Below, one piece after another: positions 54,032 to 61,884 of a stretch of DNA of 64,000 nucleotides. The stretch comes from Bradyrhizobium sp. Gha (lineage in GTDB: Bacteria > Pseudomonadota > Alphaproteobacteria > Rhizobiales > Xanthobacteraceae), in contig NZ_FOQM01000011.1 in assembly GCF_900113735.1 (NCBI RefSeq), forward strand, positions 62,001 through 126,000, in the 5' to 3' direction. Made by a program: the position numbers and the translations under genes. Within the stretch, counting starts at the first letter, position 1. Each line of letters begins with the position of its first letter. The notes under the pieces were generated by a model. That model saw only the letters and a program-made list of their open reading frames with translations, did not search any database and had not been told where the DNA came from.

Positions 54032-54772
54032 ATGTACTCTCCAATGGCGCGAAACGAGAGGTTAGACGTGGACACACCCAATCGACTACCCGACTTCCCG
54101 GACGATGCGCCCGGCAGGTTCGGCTACTCAGTTGCCAAGGTCAGCCTTGCTGCAGTGCCGTTCGTTGGCGATGCCCTTCAAGAAATTCTTGAACGCGCCA
54201 TCGGAGAGCCGCTGAGGAAGCGGCAGGAGGAATGGTTCAAGGAGATCGGTAAGGGTCTTCAGGATTTTCAGGACCGTCTGGATGGCTTCGATCCGAGGGC
54301 GTTAGGAGAGAACCCGGCCTTCGTTGGCGTCGTGTACGAGGCGACAGATCAGGCCATGCGGGCGCAAGATGAAGACCGGCTGGAGGCACTCCGAAACGTG
54401 GTGCTCAACACCGCCGCAGGCATCGCAATCGACGACGTGTTGCGTGGCAGGTTCATGGGTTACGTCGGCAGGTTCTCAACGGCACACGTTCGCGTTCTGA
54501 AGGCAATGGACAACCCAAGTGGCTCACCCGCCATGGTGGCGCAGGCGAAAGGAATGATGATGGGCTCCTTCTGGCCCGTGCTGCTGGCTGGCTTGCCGGA
54601 GTTTGGACAGCGCGAAGACCTGCTTGAAGTCATCGTTGCAGAGCTTGAAGCCGAGAGGCTCGTCGAGGGATCGTCGAAGGTCATGATGTCGGGCGGTTCG
54701 ATCATGAACCAGAAGTCTACCGCACTGGGTAGAGCGTTCCTCCAGTTCATCAGTACCCCCCAGATTGCTTGA
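54032..54772 (+). CDS. unknown helical protein of the element
   Basis: 246 residues from ATG 54032 (54044 is an alternative). A hydrophobic segment follows a polar start (FGYSVAKVSLAAVPFVGDALQEIL), then an amphipathic helix (RKRQEEWFKEIGKGLQDFQDRL), VVYEATDQAMRAQDEDRLEALRNVVLNTAAG, and a helical C-terminal half (PEFGQREDLLEVIVAELEAERLV). I do not recognise a named family. The VPFVG..LQEIL plus EALRNVVLN pattern recalls uncharacterised proteins found beside mobile elements. It sits beyond the recombinase, with the res-like repeats immediately upstream of it. Confidence 0.62.
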   Translation: MYSPMARNERLDVDTPNRLPDFPDDAPGRFGYSVAKVSLAAVPFVGDALQEILERAIGEPLRKRQEEWFKEIGKGLQDFQDRLDGFDPRALGENPAFVGVVYEATDQAMRAQDEDRLEALRNVVLNTAAGIAIDDVLRGRFMGYVGRFSTAHVRVLKAMDNPSGSPAMVAQAKGMMMGSFWPVLLAGLPEFGQREDLLEVIVAELEAERLVEGSSKVMMSGGSIMNQKSTALGRAFLQFISTPQIA

Positions 54773-54891
54773 TGGGTTGACGAGGCACGGGACGCCCGAA
54801 CTCCCACATTGCCATGGGGGGCAAGGGGGAACGGCGCTGGCAACGCAGTGGAAATGGGGCTTCACATTTTTTCGCCAACTATCCGCGGTGG

Positions 54892-55404
54892 CTACGCATC
54901 GTGAGTGACGAGGCTCTCGCTGAGGGCATGTAGCTTCGTTCGAGCATGACTGATGTCCTCGGAGATCGCCGCGTTCAGAGCACCGACGCTCCGAAGTGTA
55001 GCTCCGATTGTAGTTTCCAAGTTCCCCTCCGCCGTTGTTGCCTCCGCCTGCAGCTTCTCTGCCTGCTCTTCATCGGGAGCGTCTTCACCATCGAGATAGA
55101 CATCCCAGTTCATGACCCAAAGATCACGCGAGAGCGTGTTCAGCTTTTCGATCAGATCGGCCCTTGCCGCAGCAACACGCTTCCCATCAAGGCGCAGCGC
55201 CTTTTGGAGCGAGACAAAATCTAACAAGCGGTCAACTTTCGCAGCCGCCTCGTGCACCCAAAAGCTTAAGGTCTTGATGTGGTCCGGATACCACTGTAGC
55301 TCCTGGCGCACGATCTCAGCCTGCTCCGCAAGATCGTCTCGCATTTTACCCAGCGTACTAATGCGACGGCGAAGTGCATCGCTCTTCAAAATATCGGTCT
55401 GCAT
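54892..55404 (-). CDS. unknown coiled-coil protein
   Basis: 170 residues from the ATG at 55404, mostly helical: LGKMRDDLAEQAEIVRQELQWYPDHIKTL, VHEAAAKVDRLLDFVSLQKALRLDGKRVAAARADLIEKLN and an acidic DGEDAPDEEQAEKLQAEATTAEGNLE. The 35 codons ahead of this Met overlap the truncated integrase end and look non-native. No family recognised. It probably displaced or was joined to the integrase catalytic domain during a deletion. Confidence 0.5.
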   Translation of the reverse strand: MQTDILKSDALRRRISTLGKMRDDLAEQAEIVRQELQWYPDHIKTLSFWVHEAAAKVDRLLDFVSLQKALRLDGKRVAAARADLIEKLNTLSRDLWVMNWDVYLDGEDAPDEEQAEKLQAEATTAEGNLETTIGATLRSVGALNAAISEDISHARTKLHALSESLVTHDA

Positions 55405-55419
55405 TCCTTGTAGACGCAC

Positions 55420-56498
55420 CTGTCGCCAAACGGGAAAGACGGCGATAACCGTTCTCGTCGTCCACACAGCCCGTGTAGAGAGGCATCTGGAACAGCTTCG
55501 GCAGATCACCCAATGGCACCGGCTTGTTCTTGTCCTTGACCGGGTCGGCCAACTGCAAGTCCGCGGCTGGGTTGCGATCTGCGAGTTCCTCTTTGACTGC
55601 CCAGTTGAAGAGTGACGACTGGTTGATCAGGTACGAATTGATCGTTCCTACAGACATGAGCGGCTTGCCGTCGATCTTGGCCAGTCGCGCGGCATCCTGC
55701 AGGGACTTGCCGGGATAGACCTTCCGGGCGTTCTTAGGGATTGTCTGCAGCAGCGCCCGAACTCGCGTGCAGTCCGCTCGGTTCACATCTCGGACCAGCT
55801 TGTCCGGCCCCATGAGCTCCTCGATAGCGTCGAACACGATCCGATAGCTGAGCAGGGTCTTCTCTCCCCGCGTGACGCTGGGATCGGCCAAATAGTCGTC
55901 CATGAGCTGCCGCAGGCTGAGACCTCCAGTGGGCTTCTTGTGCGCCTCTCCGAACCTCTGCACGAGATCGTCGGTGCCATAGTCGTTGTTGGCTCGACGC
56001 AGGAGCGTAGTGGCAGCGTCGCTGATGGTGTCGCGCAAGGTAGGCAAGAACCGAGCCCTTATCTTCGTCGATATTCCCGACCGTCGAGGAGCGACTGAGC
56101 AGCTCGGCTAGGTGAGGACCGATCTCTGCTTCCAGCTCAGTCGGGCTCTGCGTCCGCGACATCTTGTCGATGAACTTCTCGTAGATGACGGGACCACCGG
56201 GGCGGTCTCCCCATTGCCGAATGGCGAACTCGTAAGCCTTCCCGCACAGCCGAACGATCTCACGCTGAGACAGGTTCGCTGGTGGGCCCGCCTCGGTTGC
56301 CCGGAGCCGGTCCATCTCGGCATCGAATGCCGAACTCGCGGCGCGGACCCTCCGCACGGCTTCGCGGTAGTCAGAGGTCCCAATGGACTTCCACCGTTCC
56401 TTGCCCTTGAACAGATGCAGCAGATCGGCGGGGTACGAGGCTCGGAGGTAGTAGGTGTTTTTGCGCTTGTGTAGTCGAGGGTGAGGCACGTCTTCCAT
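55420..56498 (-). pseudogene. tyrosine-type integrase, frameshifted and lacking the catalytic domain
   Basis: The N-terminal DUF6538-type region is intact (HKRKNTYYLRASYPADLLHLFKGKERWKSIGTSDYREAVRRVR) from 56498. Near 56.04 kb the frame changes. The core-binding domain continues in the second frame (LSLRQLMDDYLADPSVTRGEKTLLSYRIVFDAIEEL ... NQSSLFNWAVKEELADRNPAADLQL). It stops at the start of the catalytic domain (YTGCVDDENGY), and no R...HxxR...Y residues follow. It is located 90 bp inside the right att-like repeat, as expected for an island integrase. Confidence 0.78.
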
Positions 56499-56589
56499 GG
56501 GCTCGCTCTAGCAGCTCACCGTAGCCCCCATCAGCTGGAAGCCATTGGAACTGCAGAGTTTTTGGAAGATCAACGACTTGAAGGGGAAC

Positions 56590-56606
56590 TGGCGGAAGGG
56601 GTGGGA
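56590..56606. repeat. att-like direct repeat, right
   Basis: TGGCGGAAGGGGTGGGA, the last 17 bases of the tRNA-like 3' end; identical to 49398-49414. Confidence 0.72.
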
Positions 56607-56619
56607 TTTGAACCCACTT
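56590..56619 (-). other. tRNA-Ser 3' end-like sequence (att)
   Basis: On the minus strand GTGGGTTCAAATCCCAC forms a perfect T-arm, followed by a 7-nt acceptor strand, G and CCA. No matching 5' half or anticodon arm is found upstream, so this is a partial tRNA copy, typical of island att sites. Confidence 0.6.
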
Positions 56620-56700
56620 GTGTCCATTCGCCGGTGAGGAACATCCAATTTGGGGGTAAACAGCTTCTGCCGCTTTTGCCCGCCGCGTCATCCCCGCACT

Positions 56701-57630
56701 TTAATGTCCCCAACGAAGAGCCAAGGGGTTGAGCTCGCGGGCAAGCTCGATCAAGCCAGCTCTCGTCGCGGGATGGATCTGGTCGAGCGGATGCCGTACG
56801 GCTTCGCATTTGATCACGCCACCTTCAGCCATCACGCTCTTGGCGGCGCGCAGGCCACACTGGCGGTTTTCGAAATTGATGAGGGGCAGCACCTTTGCAT
56901 ACACCAGAGCGGCCTGCTGCCTGTCGCCCGCTCTGTGACGATCAAGCACGGGGCGGAGTAGGTCGGGCAACAGCGCGCTTGACATTGTTCCGCTCGCACC
57001 GGCGTCGAGGTCTGCCATCATGGTGATGGCCTCCTCCCCGTCAAAAGGACCAACTATGACCTCACCTCCGAGCTCGATCAGGCTGCGCAGCTTGGCAGCC
57101 GCAAACGGCACCTCGATCTTGAAATACCTGGCGAGCGGCACCTCGCAAGCGAGCCGGACGAGAAACGGGACCGTCAATGTAACGCCGGAGAGCGGAGCGT
57201 CCTGGACCATGATTGGAATCCCGGCTGCGTCCGCGACCCGGCCGAAATGCTCGATCATGGCGCCTTCATCCGCCTTGAGGCTTGCACCGTGATAAGGCGG
57301 CATCAGCATGAGGAGGCTTGCGCCACGTTCGGCTGCATAGCGAGCGCGTTGCACTGCAATCTGCGTGCTAAAATGGCTGCATGTCACCATGACTGGCTTG
57401 CGGCCCGCGACATGCGAAAGACAGAGCTCGACCAGAATGTCACGTTCCTGATCAGAGAGCAGGAACTGCTCGGAATAATTGGCCAGAATGCAGATCCCGT
57501 CCACGCCTTGATCAATCATGCAATCGAGAACGCGCCGCTGCCCTTCCAGATCGAGATCTCCCGAGCCCGTAAACGGCGTCGGAGCAACCGGGAACAAGCC
57601 GCGATAAATGGGAGTTTTCGCATTTCTCAT
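56701..57630 (-). CDS. DapA/NanA-family class I aldolase
   Basis: 309 residues from ATG 57630. The TIM-barrel DHDPS family is clear: RGLFPVAPTPFTGSGDLDLEGQRRVLDCMIDQGVDGICILANYSEQFLLSDQER (strand 1-2 region), ADAAGIPIMVQDAP, and ARYFKIEVPFAAAKLRSL, the strand carrying the Schiff-base Lys (KIE). Members cleave or form 2-keto-3-deoxy acids or lyse N-acetylneuraminate. In this neighbourhood (GH88, LacI) a role in breakdown of a uronic-acid product fits better than lysine biosynthesis. The gene ends about 95 bp from the element boundary and is intact. Confidence 0.85.
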   Translation of the reverse strand: MRNAKTPIYRGLFPVAPTPFTGSGDLDLEGQRRVLDCMIDQGVDGICILANYSEQFLLSDQERDILVELCLSHVAGRKPVMVTCSHFSTQIAVQRARYAAERGASLLMLMPPYHGASLKADEGAMIEHFGRVADAAGIPIMVQDAPLSGVTLTVPFLVRLACEVPLARYFKIEVPFAAAKLRSLIELGGEVIVGPFDGEEAITMMADLDAGASGTMSSALLPDLLRPVLDRHRAGDRQQAALVYAKVLPLINFENRQCGLRAAKSVMAEGGVIKCEAVRHPLDQIHPATRAGLIELARELNPLALRWGH

Positions 57631-57777
57631 GTAGAGGATTCCAGACAGGAGGCAGTCAATTGCTCTCGAGCTCGCTGAGCCATCACGCCCCAAGGAGCGG
57701 AGATTGACTGCCGTGGCGTCACGAACAATTTTGGTTTGAGGCTTTGGTCTCGTTGGAAGCGTTTCGGCACCTCCTCA

Positions 57778-58929
57778 TTAGATCCAGCCAGGCGGCACCA
57801 GGTCCGTCAAAACGGCGAGACATTCAAACAGGAAGTAGCTTCCGAAGATCAGTTCGACGTTCTGGGCCGCATCGAGATCGCGCACGATTGCCTTTCGGGT
57901 GAAGCAGCCGCCGGTGAGCATTCCAGGCGGTCGCGGGTCATCGGGAGCAGTCGGTGTCAGGTATTTCGAGATCAGCTGAGTAACTGTGCGCTCGGCAAAT
58001 AATCTATATTTGGCGCCCCGCTCAGGACCAAGTGCGGATGCGAGCCGCAGCGCCGCGGCAGCAGCGATAGCAGTGGCCGCAGTATCCCTGCTAGTGTTGG
58101 GGATCGCCGGATCGTCGAAATCCCAGAAGGAAACGAGATCCGCAGGGACGTGATCGATCCACCAGTTAAGAAGGCGCACGGCGTAATCGCGCCATAGCTC
58201 CTCGTCCGGGCGGACCATGGCGGCGTGAGCGGTGTAGAGCATCGCCCATCCCTGCGCCCGGCCCCAGGTGCTGATATCGCTATATCCTTTGTGCGTGTGC
58301 GTCCTGAGTACCTCCCCGGTGTGGGGATTGAGGGTGGACGACTGGATAACTGAATTGTCCCGCCGCACATGGATGTCCAGAACACGCCGCATATGTGCAT
58401 TGGCAACCTCCTCCATCCGGGAATCGGAAAGCTCGTCTGCGGCCCAATAGAGCAGGCCTGTCGCCTGGAGCGAGTCGATGCTGCTCTCGGAGGCTCCGAC
58501 TGCGTTCGCCTCCTCGGCATCGCTGCCCAACGGTATCAGTCCAAGATGTGGATCGAACATGTCACGAAGCGACCTTGCCGCTGTCAGAGCAGCCTCGCGC
58601 GCGTTTGCGTCCTTGAACAGGATGCTGCCGAGGGCGCCAGCATGATAGAAGCCGAAGCCCTTGAAGGCCGTAAGCCGCTCGGCACGCGGTAACATTCGAC
58701 TTAGCGCAGCACGGGCGTCTTCGATTGGGAACTGCCTGGGATCAGCGAGATGCGCGAGCCAGAGCTCACCGACAAATGCCCCGCCCGTCCAATCACCATC
58801 GGGCGTGAAGGTCCATCTTCCGTCTGCGGCATTCGCCCAGTGTGGCAAGCCCGAGCGTGCAACCTCCCGAGTCTCGGCGATGCGCTTAAGCATGCGCTCG
58901 CGCGCGAGCAGATATTTGCTTTTCGACAT
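57778..58929 (-). CDS. GH88/GH105-type unsaturated glucuronyl hydrolase
   Basis: 383 residues from ATG 58929. The (alpha/alpha)6-barrel features include WTFTPDGDWTGGAFVGELWLA (first catalytic-region Asp), SIDSLQATGLLYWAADE with the catalytic Asp, and GYSDISTWGRAQGWAMLYTA, plus DFDDPAIPNTSRDTAATAIAAAAALRLA near the C-terminus. These enzymes hydrate the 4,5-double bond of unsaturated uronic-acid disaccharides made by polysaccharide lyases. No signal peptide, so the substrate is imported. It is 147 bp upstream of the aldolase on the same strand. Probably de-repressed via the LacI protein. Confidence 0.85.
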   Translation of the reverse strand: MSKSKYLLARERMLKRIAETREVARSGLPHWANAADGRWTFTPDGDWTGGAFVGELWLAHLADPRQFPIEDARAALSRMLPRAERLTAFKGFGFYHAGALGSILFKDANAREAALTAARSLRDMFDPHLGLIPLGSDAEEANAVGASESSIDSLQATGLLYWAADELSDSRMEEVANAHMRRVLDIHVRRDNSVIQSSTLNPHTGEVLRTHTHKGYSDISTWGRAQGWAMLYTAHAAMVRPDEELWRDYAVRLLNWWIDHVPADLVSFWDFDDPAIPNTSRDTAATAIAAAAALRLASALGPERGAKYRLFAERTVTQLISKYLTPTAPDDPRPPGMLTGGCFTRKAIVRDLDAAQNVELIFGSYFLFECLAVLTDLVPPGWI

Positions 58930-59184
58930 GGCTTTTCGATCCAACAAAAACTCGCCGTGCGGGCTTTGGCCTGGCGACCACTCAACGCTCTTTATCAACA
59001 GACCCTGGGCTAGCGCGAACAGCGAGCGTTCCCGCGACTTGCAAGCATGCTTGGTTGCACCGCCGCCGAAGAGCAAACCTCGTCGGCAGCATCGCGAGAA
59101 ACCAACGCCGCGCGCAAGTTTGTGCCGATGACCAAACCCCTCCTGTTGGAAAGCCTGCTACTTCCAAGAAGTCGCTATCTTCGT

Positions 59185-60387
59185 TTAGTGATGCGAGTCC
59201 GCAGCACCGATGGCGCCCGTATTGTAAAGATCCTTCAATTTGGTGGCGTCATAGCCGAGCTCCTTTAGAATCTCCTCCGTTTGGGCTCCGAGTTTTTGCG
59301 GCGGCAAACGCACCTCCGGCTGCTCGCCGTCGTAGCGCACGGGATGACCGACGAGGGTAATGGGAGCGCCGGTCGCGCCGGTGACCACCTGAAAATGTCC
59401 ATTGTGCGCGATCTGCGGATCCGCAACCACGTCGGCATAATCGTTCACCGCAGCGTGCCAAATTCCACGCGCTTCGAACAAGACGATGCATTCGCTGGTT
59501 GTGCGTTTGGCGACACAGGCCGCGATCATGGCTGAGGCCTCATCCCGCCGGCGATACGCGTCCTCGTCAGCAATCCGCTTGTCGGGGGGGAGGCCAAGCG
59601 CGTCTGAGAGCGCCTCGAGCGATCCCAAAGAAATCGCAATGTGTCCATCGCGCGTCGCATAGATGCCGTAAGGCGCGCCGTAATACCAGCCCGCCACCGG
59701 GCCCGGCTGACGGACGTCGTCAGGCCTTTGGCCGTTCAGGTAGCATGTAAATGATTCCATCTGGAGGTCGAGCGCAGCCGATAGCAGGCTAACATCGACC
59801 CGGCAGCCCTGCCCCGTGCGCGCTTTCCTCACCAGGGCAGCCAGGATTCCCGCCGCAAACAAGGCCGCGCCGTGATGGTCGATGGCGGAAACGCCGACAG
59901 CCCGAGGACCTTGCTCGCGACTTCCGGTGATCGTCGCAAGCCCTGAAAGCGCCTGGATCAGCAGATCCTGGCCCGGGCGGTTGACGTAAGGTCCGTCAGG
60001 ACCGTAGCCGGACGCAGCGGCATAGATGATCTTGGGATTGATCTTCTTTGCATCCGGGTAGCCGAGACCAAGCTTGTCGAGCACACCCGGGCGGAAGTTC
60101 TCTGCGATCACATCCGATCTCGCGATGAGTTGCCTGGCGATGACCACCCCTTCGGGTTTTTTCAGATCGAGCGTGAGGCTGCGCTTGTTGCGGTTTCCAG
60201 TGAGAAGCAACATCGACTGGCCATCAATCCGCTTGTCCGCACCGCCCCATTTCCTCTGAAAGGCCCCTCCGGGCGGTTCTACGGCGATCACATCCGCACC
60301 GAGGTCGGCCAGAAACTGCACGCCGACGGGACCCATCAGAAAGTGATTGAGGCTGAGGACGCGAATGCCCTTTAAGAGATCGACCAT
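59185..60387 (-). CDS. CaiB/BaiF-family CoA transferase
   Basis: 400 residues from ATG 60387 (GGAT upstream). Family III CoA-transferase signatures: GIRVLSLNHFLMGPVGVQFLADLGADVIAVEPP, NKRSLTLDLKKPEG, SDVIAENFRPGVLDKLGLGY, and RPGQDLLIQALSGLATITG with the catalytic Asp. The C-terminus (GPVAGWYYGAPYGIYATRDGHIAISLG) is normal. It moves CoA between organic acids; the acid is unknown but may come from the sugar-acid route. It is the first minus-strand gene after the LacI operator. Confidence 0.88.
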   Translation of the reverse strand: MVDLLKGIRVLSLNHFLMGPVGVQFLADLGADVIAVEPPGGAFQRKWGGADKRIDGQSMLLLTGNRNKRSLTLDLKKPEGVVIARQLIARSDVIAENFRPGVLDKLGLGYPDAKKINPKIIYAAASGYGPDGPYVNRPGQDLLIQALSGLATITGSREQGPRAVGVSAIDHHGAALFAAGILAALVRKARTGQGCRVDVSLLSAALDLQMESFTCYLNGQRPDDVRQPGPVAGWYYGAPYGIYATRDGHIAISLGSLEALSDALGLPPDKRIADEDAYRRRDEASAMIAACVAKRTTSECIVLFEARGIWHAAVNDYADVVADPQIAHNGHFQVVTGATGAPITLVGHPVRYDGEQPEVRLPPQKLGAQTEEILKELGYDATKLKDLYNTGAIGAADSHH

Positions 60388-60437
60388 TACATCCTTGCTT
60401 TCGGTTTTTCGCTGAATCGAGCGCCTTGGCCTTCGAT

Positions 60438-60457
60438 TTCTGAAATCGATTTCAGAA
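60438..60457. promoter_or_regulatory. perfect palindromic LacI-type operator
   Basis: TTCTGAAATCGATTTCAGAA, a 20-bp perfect palindrome with the central CG typical of LacI-family sites. It lies in the divergent intergenic region, 51 bp from the CoA-transferase start. Confidence 0.8.
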
Positions 60458-60649
60458 CTAGGCGATGCGAGAAGCACAGTCAAGTGAATCAACCAACTTT
60501 CGAATGAGCCTGGCCTCATCCCGCTTGATCTGCGCCTGAGTGGGTCAGAAATAGCGCGGACGGCCGGCATCCAGGGCTTGAGAAAGTGGCGCTGGTGATG
60601 GTTTAACCCTTGTGAGGAGACGCTCTCCGTCTCCTGGTGACCAAAGCAA

Positions 60650-61732
60650 ATGGACAAGAAACCTGTAATCGCGCCGAAAAGCCGCCAGCAGCCGCGGGTG
60701 AAGATCGAGGACGTCGCCCGGAAGGCGGATGTGTCGCCAGCGACCGTATCGCGAGTGCTCAATCACCCCGATATCGTACGGCCGGAGCTTCGTGACAGGG
60801 TCATGCGGCATATCAATGACCTCGCCTATACGCGCGATAGCGCAGCGCGAGCATTGAAATCAGGACGCATGCGGACTATCGGCGTGATCGTTCCGACGCT
60901 GGCACTCGGTATCTTTGCAGAAGGCGTGGAAGCGCTCCAGAACCGCCTCAGCGAGAGCGGCTACACATTGTTCATTGCCAATTCGCAATATGACCAGCGG
61001 CGGGAATTTCAGGAACTGCGCAGTCTCATTGAACGCGGCATCGATGGAATCGTGCTGGTCGGAGCTTCCCACGGACGGGAGCTGAGGAGCCTGATCGAAC
61101 AGGCAGGTGTACCCGTCATCACAACCTATGTTGCCAAGGCCGGCGGCGGCATCCCCGCAATCGGAATTGACAACGAAAGCGCCACCCGCGAGATGACGGA
61201 GTATCTGCTCAGGCTTGGACATACCCGTTTCGGCGCGATTGCCAACGTCGTTGCCGCGTCCAACGACAGATCCCGCGCCAGGCTGGAGGGAATTCAGCGT
61301 GCGCTCTCGGACGCCGGCCTCCCGCTCAAGCCAAGCCAGATCGTCAAGGCCGATTATTCGCTTGCCCAGGGCCGCAGTGCCCTTCGTCAGCTCGTCACCG
61401 ATCACCCGGACACGACAGCAGTTATCTGCACCACCGACACGCTTGCCATCGGAGCAATGGCAGAGGCTCGCAAGATGGGTCTGGCCGTACCGGCTACGCT
61501 ATCCATCACAGGATTTGATGATGTGGAGCTCGCAGCGCAAATGGACCCGCCGCTCACAACGGTCAGTGTTCCCGCAGCAGAAATCGGCCGGGGAGCGGCC
61601 GATTATCTCATCAATGCCATCGCCGGAAGTCCTGTCCCGAAAAGCGTCGCGCTGCCGTACCGGCTGGTCATGCGCTCATCGAGCGCCCCGCCGCGTTCTG
61701 GTGCCCGTCGCGGGCGCAGCAGAGATCATTGA
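60650..61732 (+). CDS. LacI-family transcriptional regulator
   Basis: 360 residues. The N-terminal headpiece VKIEDVARKADVSPATVSRVLNHPDIVRPELRDRVMRHINDLAYTRDSAARALKSGRMRTIGVI is the complete LacI helix-turn-helix and hinge. The periplasmic-binding-protein-like effector domain continues (GVIVPTLALGIFAEGVEALQ ... ITGFDDVELAAQMDPPLTTVSVP). Divergent from the CoA-transferase/GH88/DapA genes with a perfect palindrome between, so it most likely represses them until a sugar-acid ligand binds. Ligand inferred, not shown. Confidence 0.92.
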   Translation: MDKKPVIAPKSRQQPRVKIEDVARKADVSPATVSRVLNHPDIVRPELRDRVMRHINDLAYTRDSAARALKSGRMRTIGVIVPTLALGIFAEGVEALQNRLSESGYTLFIANSQYDQRREFQELRSLIERGIDGIVLVGASHGRELRSLIEQAGVPVITTYVAKAGGGIPAIGIDNESATREMTEYLLRLGHTRFGAIANVVAASNDRSRARLEGIQRALSDAGLPLKPSQIVKADYSLAQGRSALRQLVTDHPDTTAVICTTDTLAIGAMAEARKMGLAVPATLSITGFDDVELAAQMDPPLTTVSVPAAEIGRGAADYLINAIAGSPVPKSVALPYRLVMRSSSAPPRSGARRGRSRDH

Positions 61733-61746
61733 TCGGGCAACGGTGC

Positions 61747-61764
61747 CTGAAATCAGTTTCAGAA
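61747..61764. promoter_or_regulatory. second operator-like half-palindrome
   Basis: CTGAAATCAGTTTCAGAA: same TGAAATC/TTTCAGAA elements as 60438-60457, with two mismatches at the centre. It lies just after the LacI stop, between two convergent genes. Confidence 0.5.
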
Positions 61765-61884
61765 CCGCGGCCTATCCTTCGCGGCCCAGGCAGCCGGGTG
61801 GGCATTCCATTGAACAATCGCCCGTAATTAGAGCCTGCCGAGCAGGCAGCGCGCCGAGCGACAGTCAAAGGCGCCGAAGGCGTC

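Larger units (their letters stand above)
49398..56606. mobile_element. 7.2-kb integrative element with defence-type cargo and dead integrase
   Basis: Bounded by two identical 17-bp copies of TGGCGGAAGGGGTGGGA. The right copy is the end of a tRNA-Ser-like 3' sequence (T-arm plus acceptor), and a P4-type integrase gene lies 90 bp inside that end, exactly where such elements carry it. Cargo: a nucleotidyltransferase, a DUF4297 nuclease with Rad50-like ATPase, a serine recombinase and two unknown proteins. The integrase has a frameshift and has lost its catalytic domain, so the element should be immobile unless helped. Confidence 0.65.

Noticed and set aside
56590..56690. A complete tRNA-Ser gene on the minus strand
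   Set aside because: The T-arm and acceptor 3' strand are present, but I find no 5' acceptor strand, D-arm or anticodon arm, so it is only an att-type fragment.
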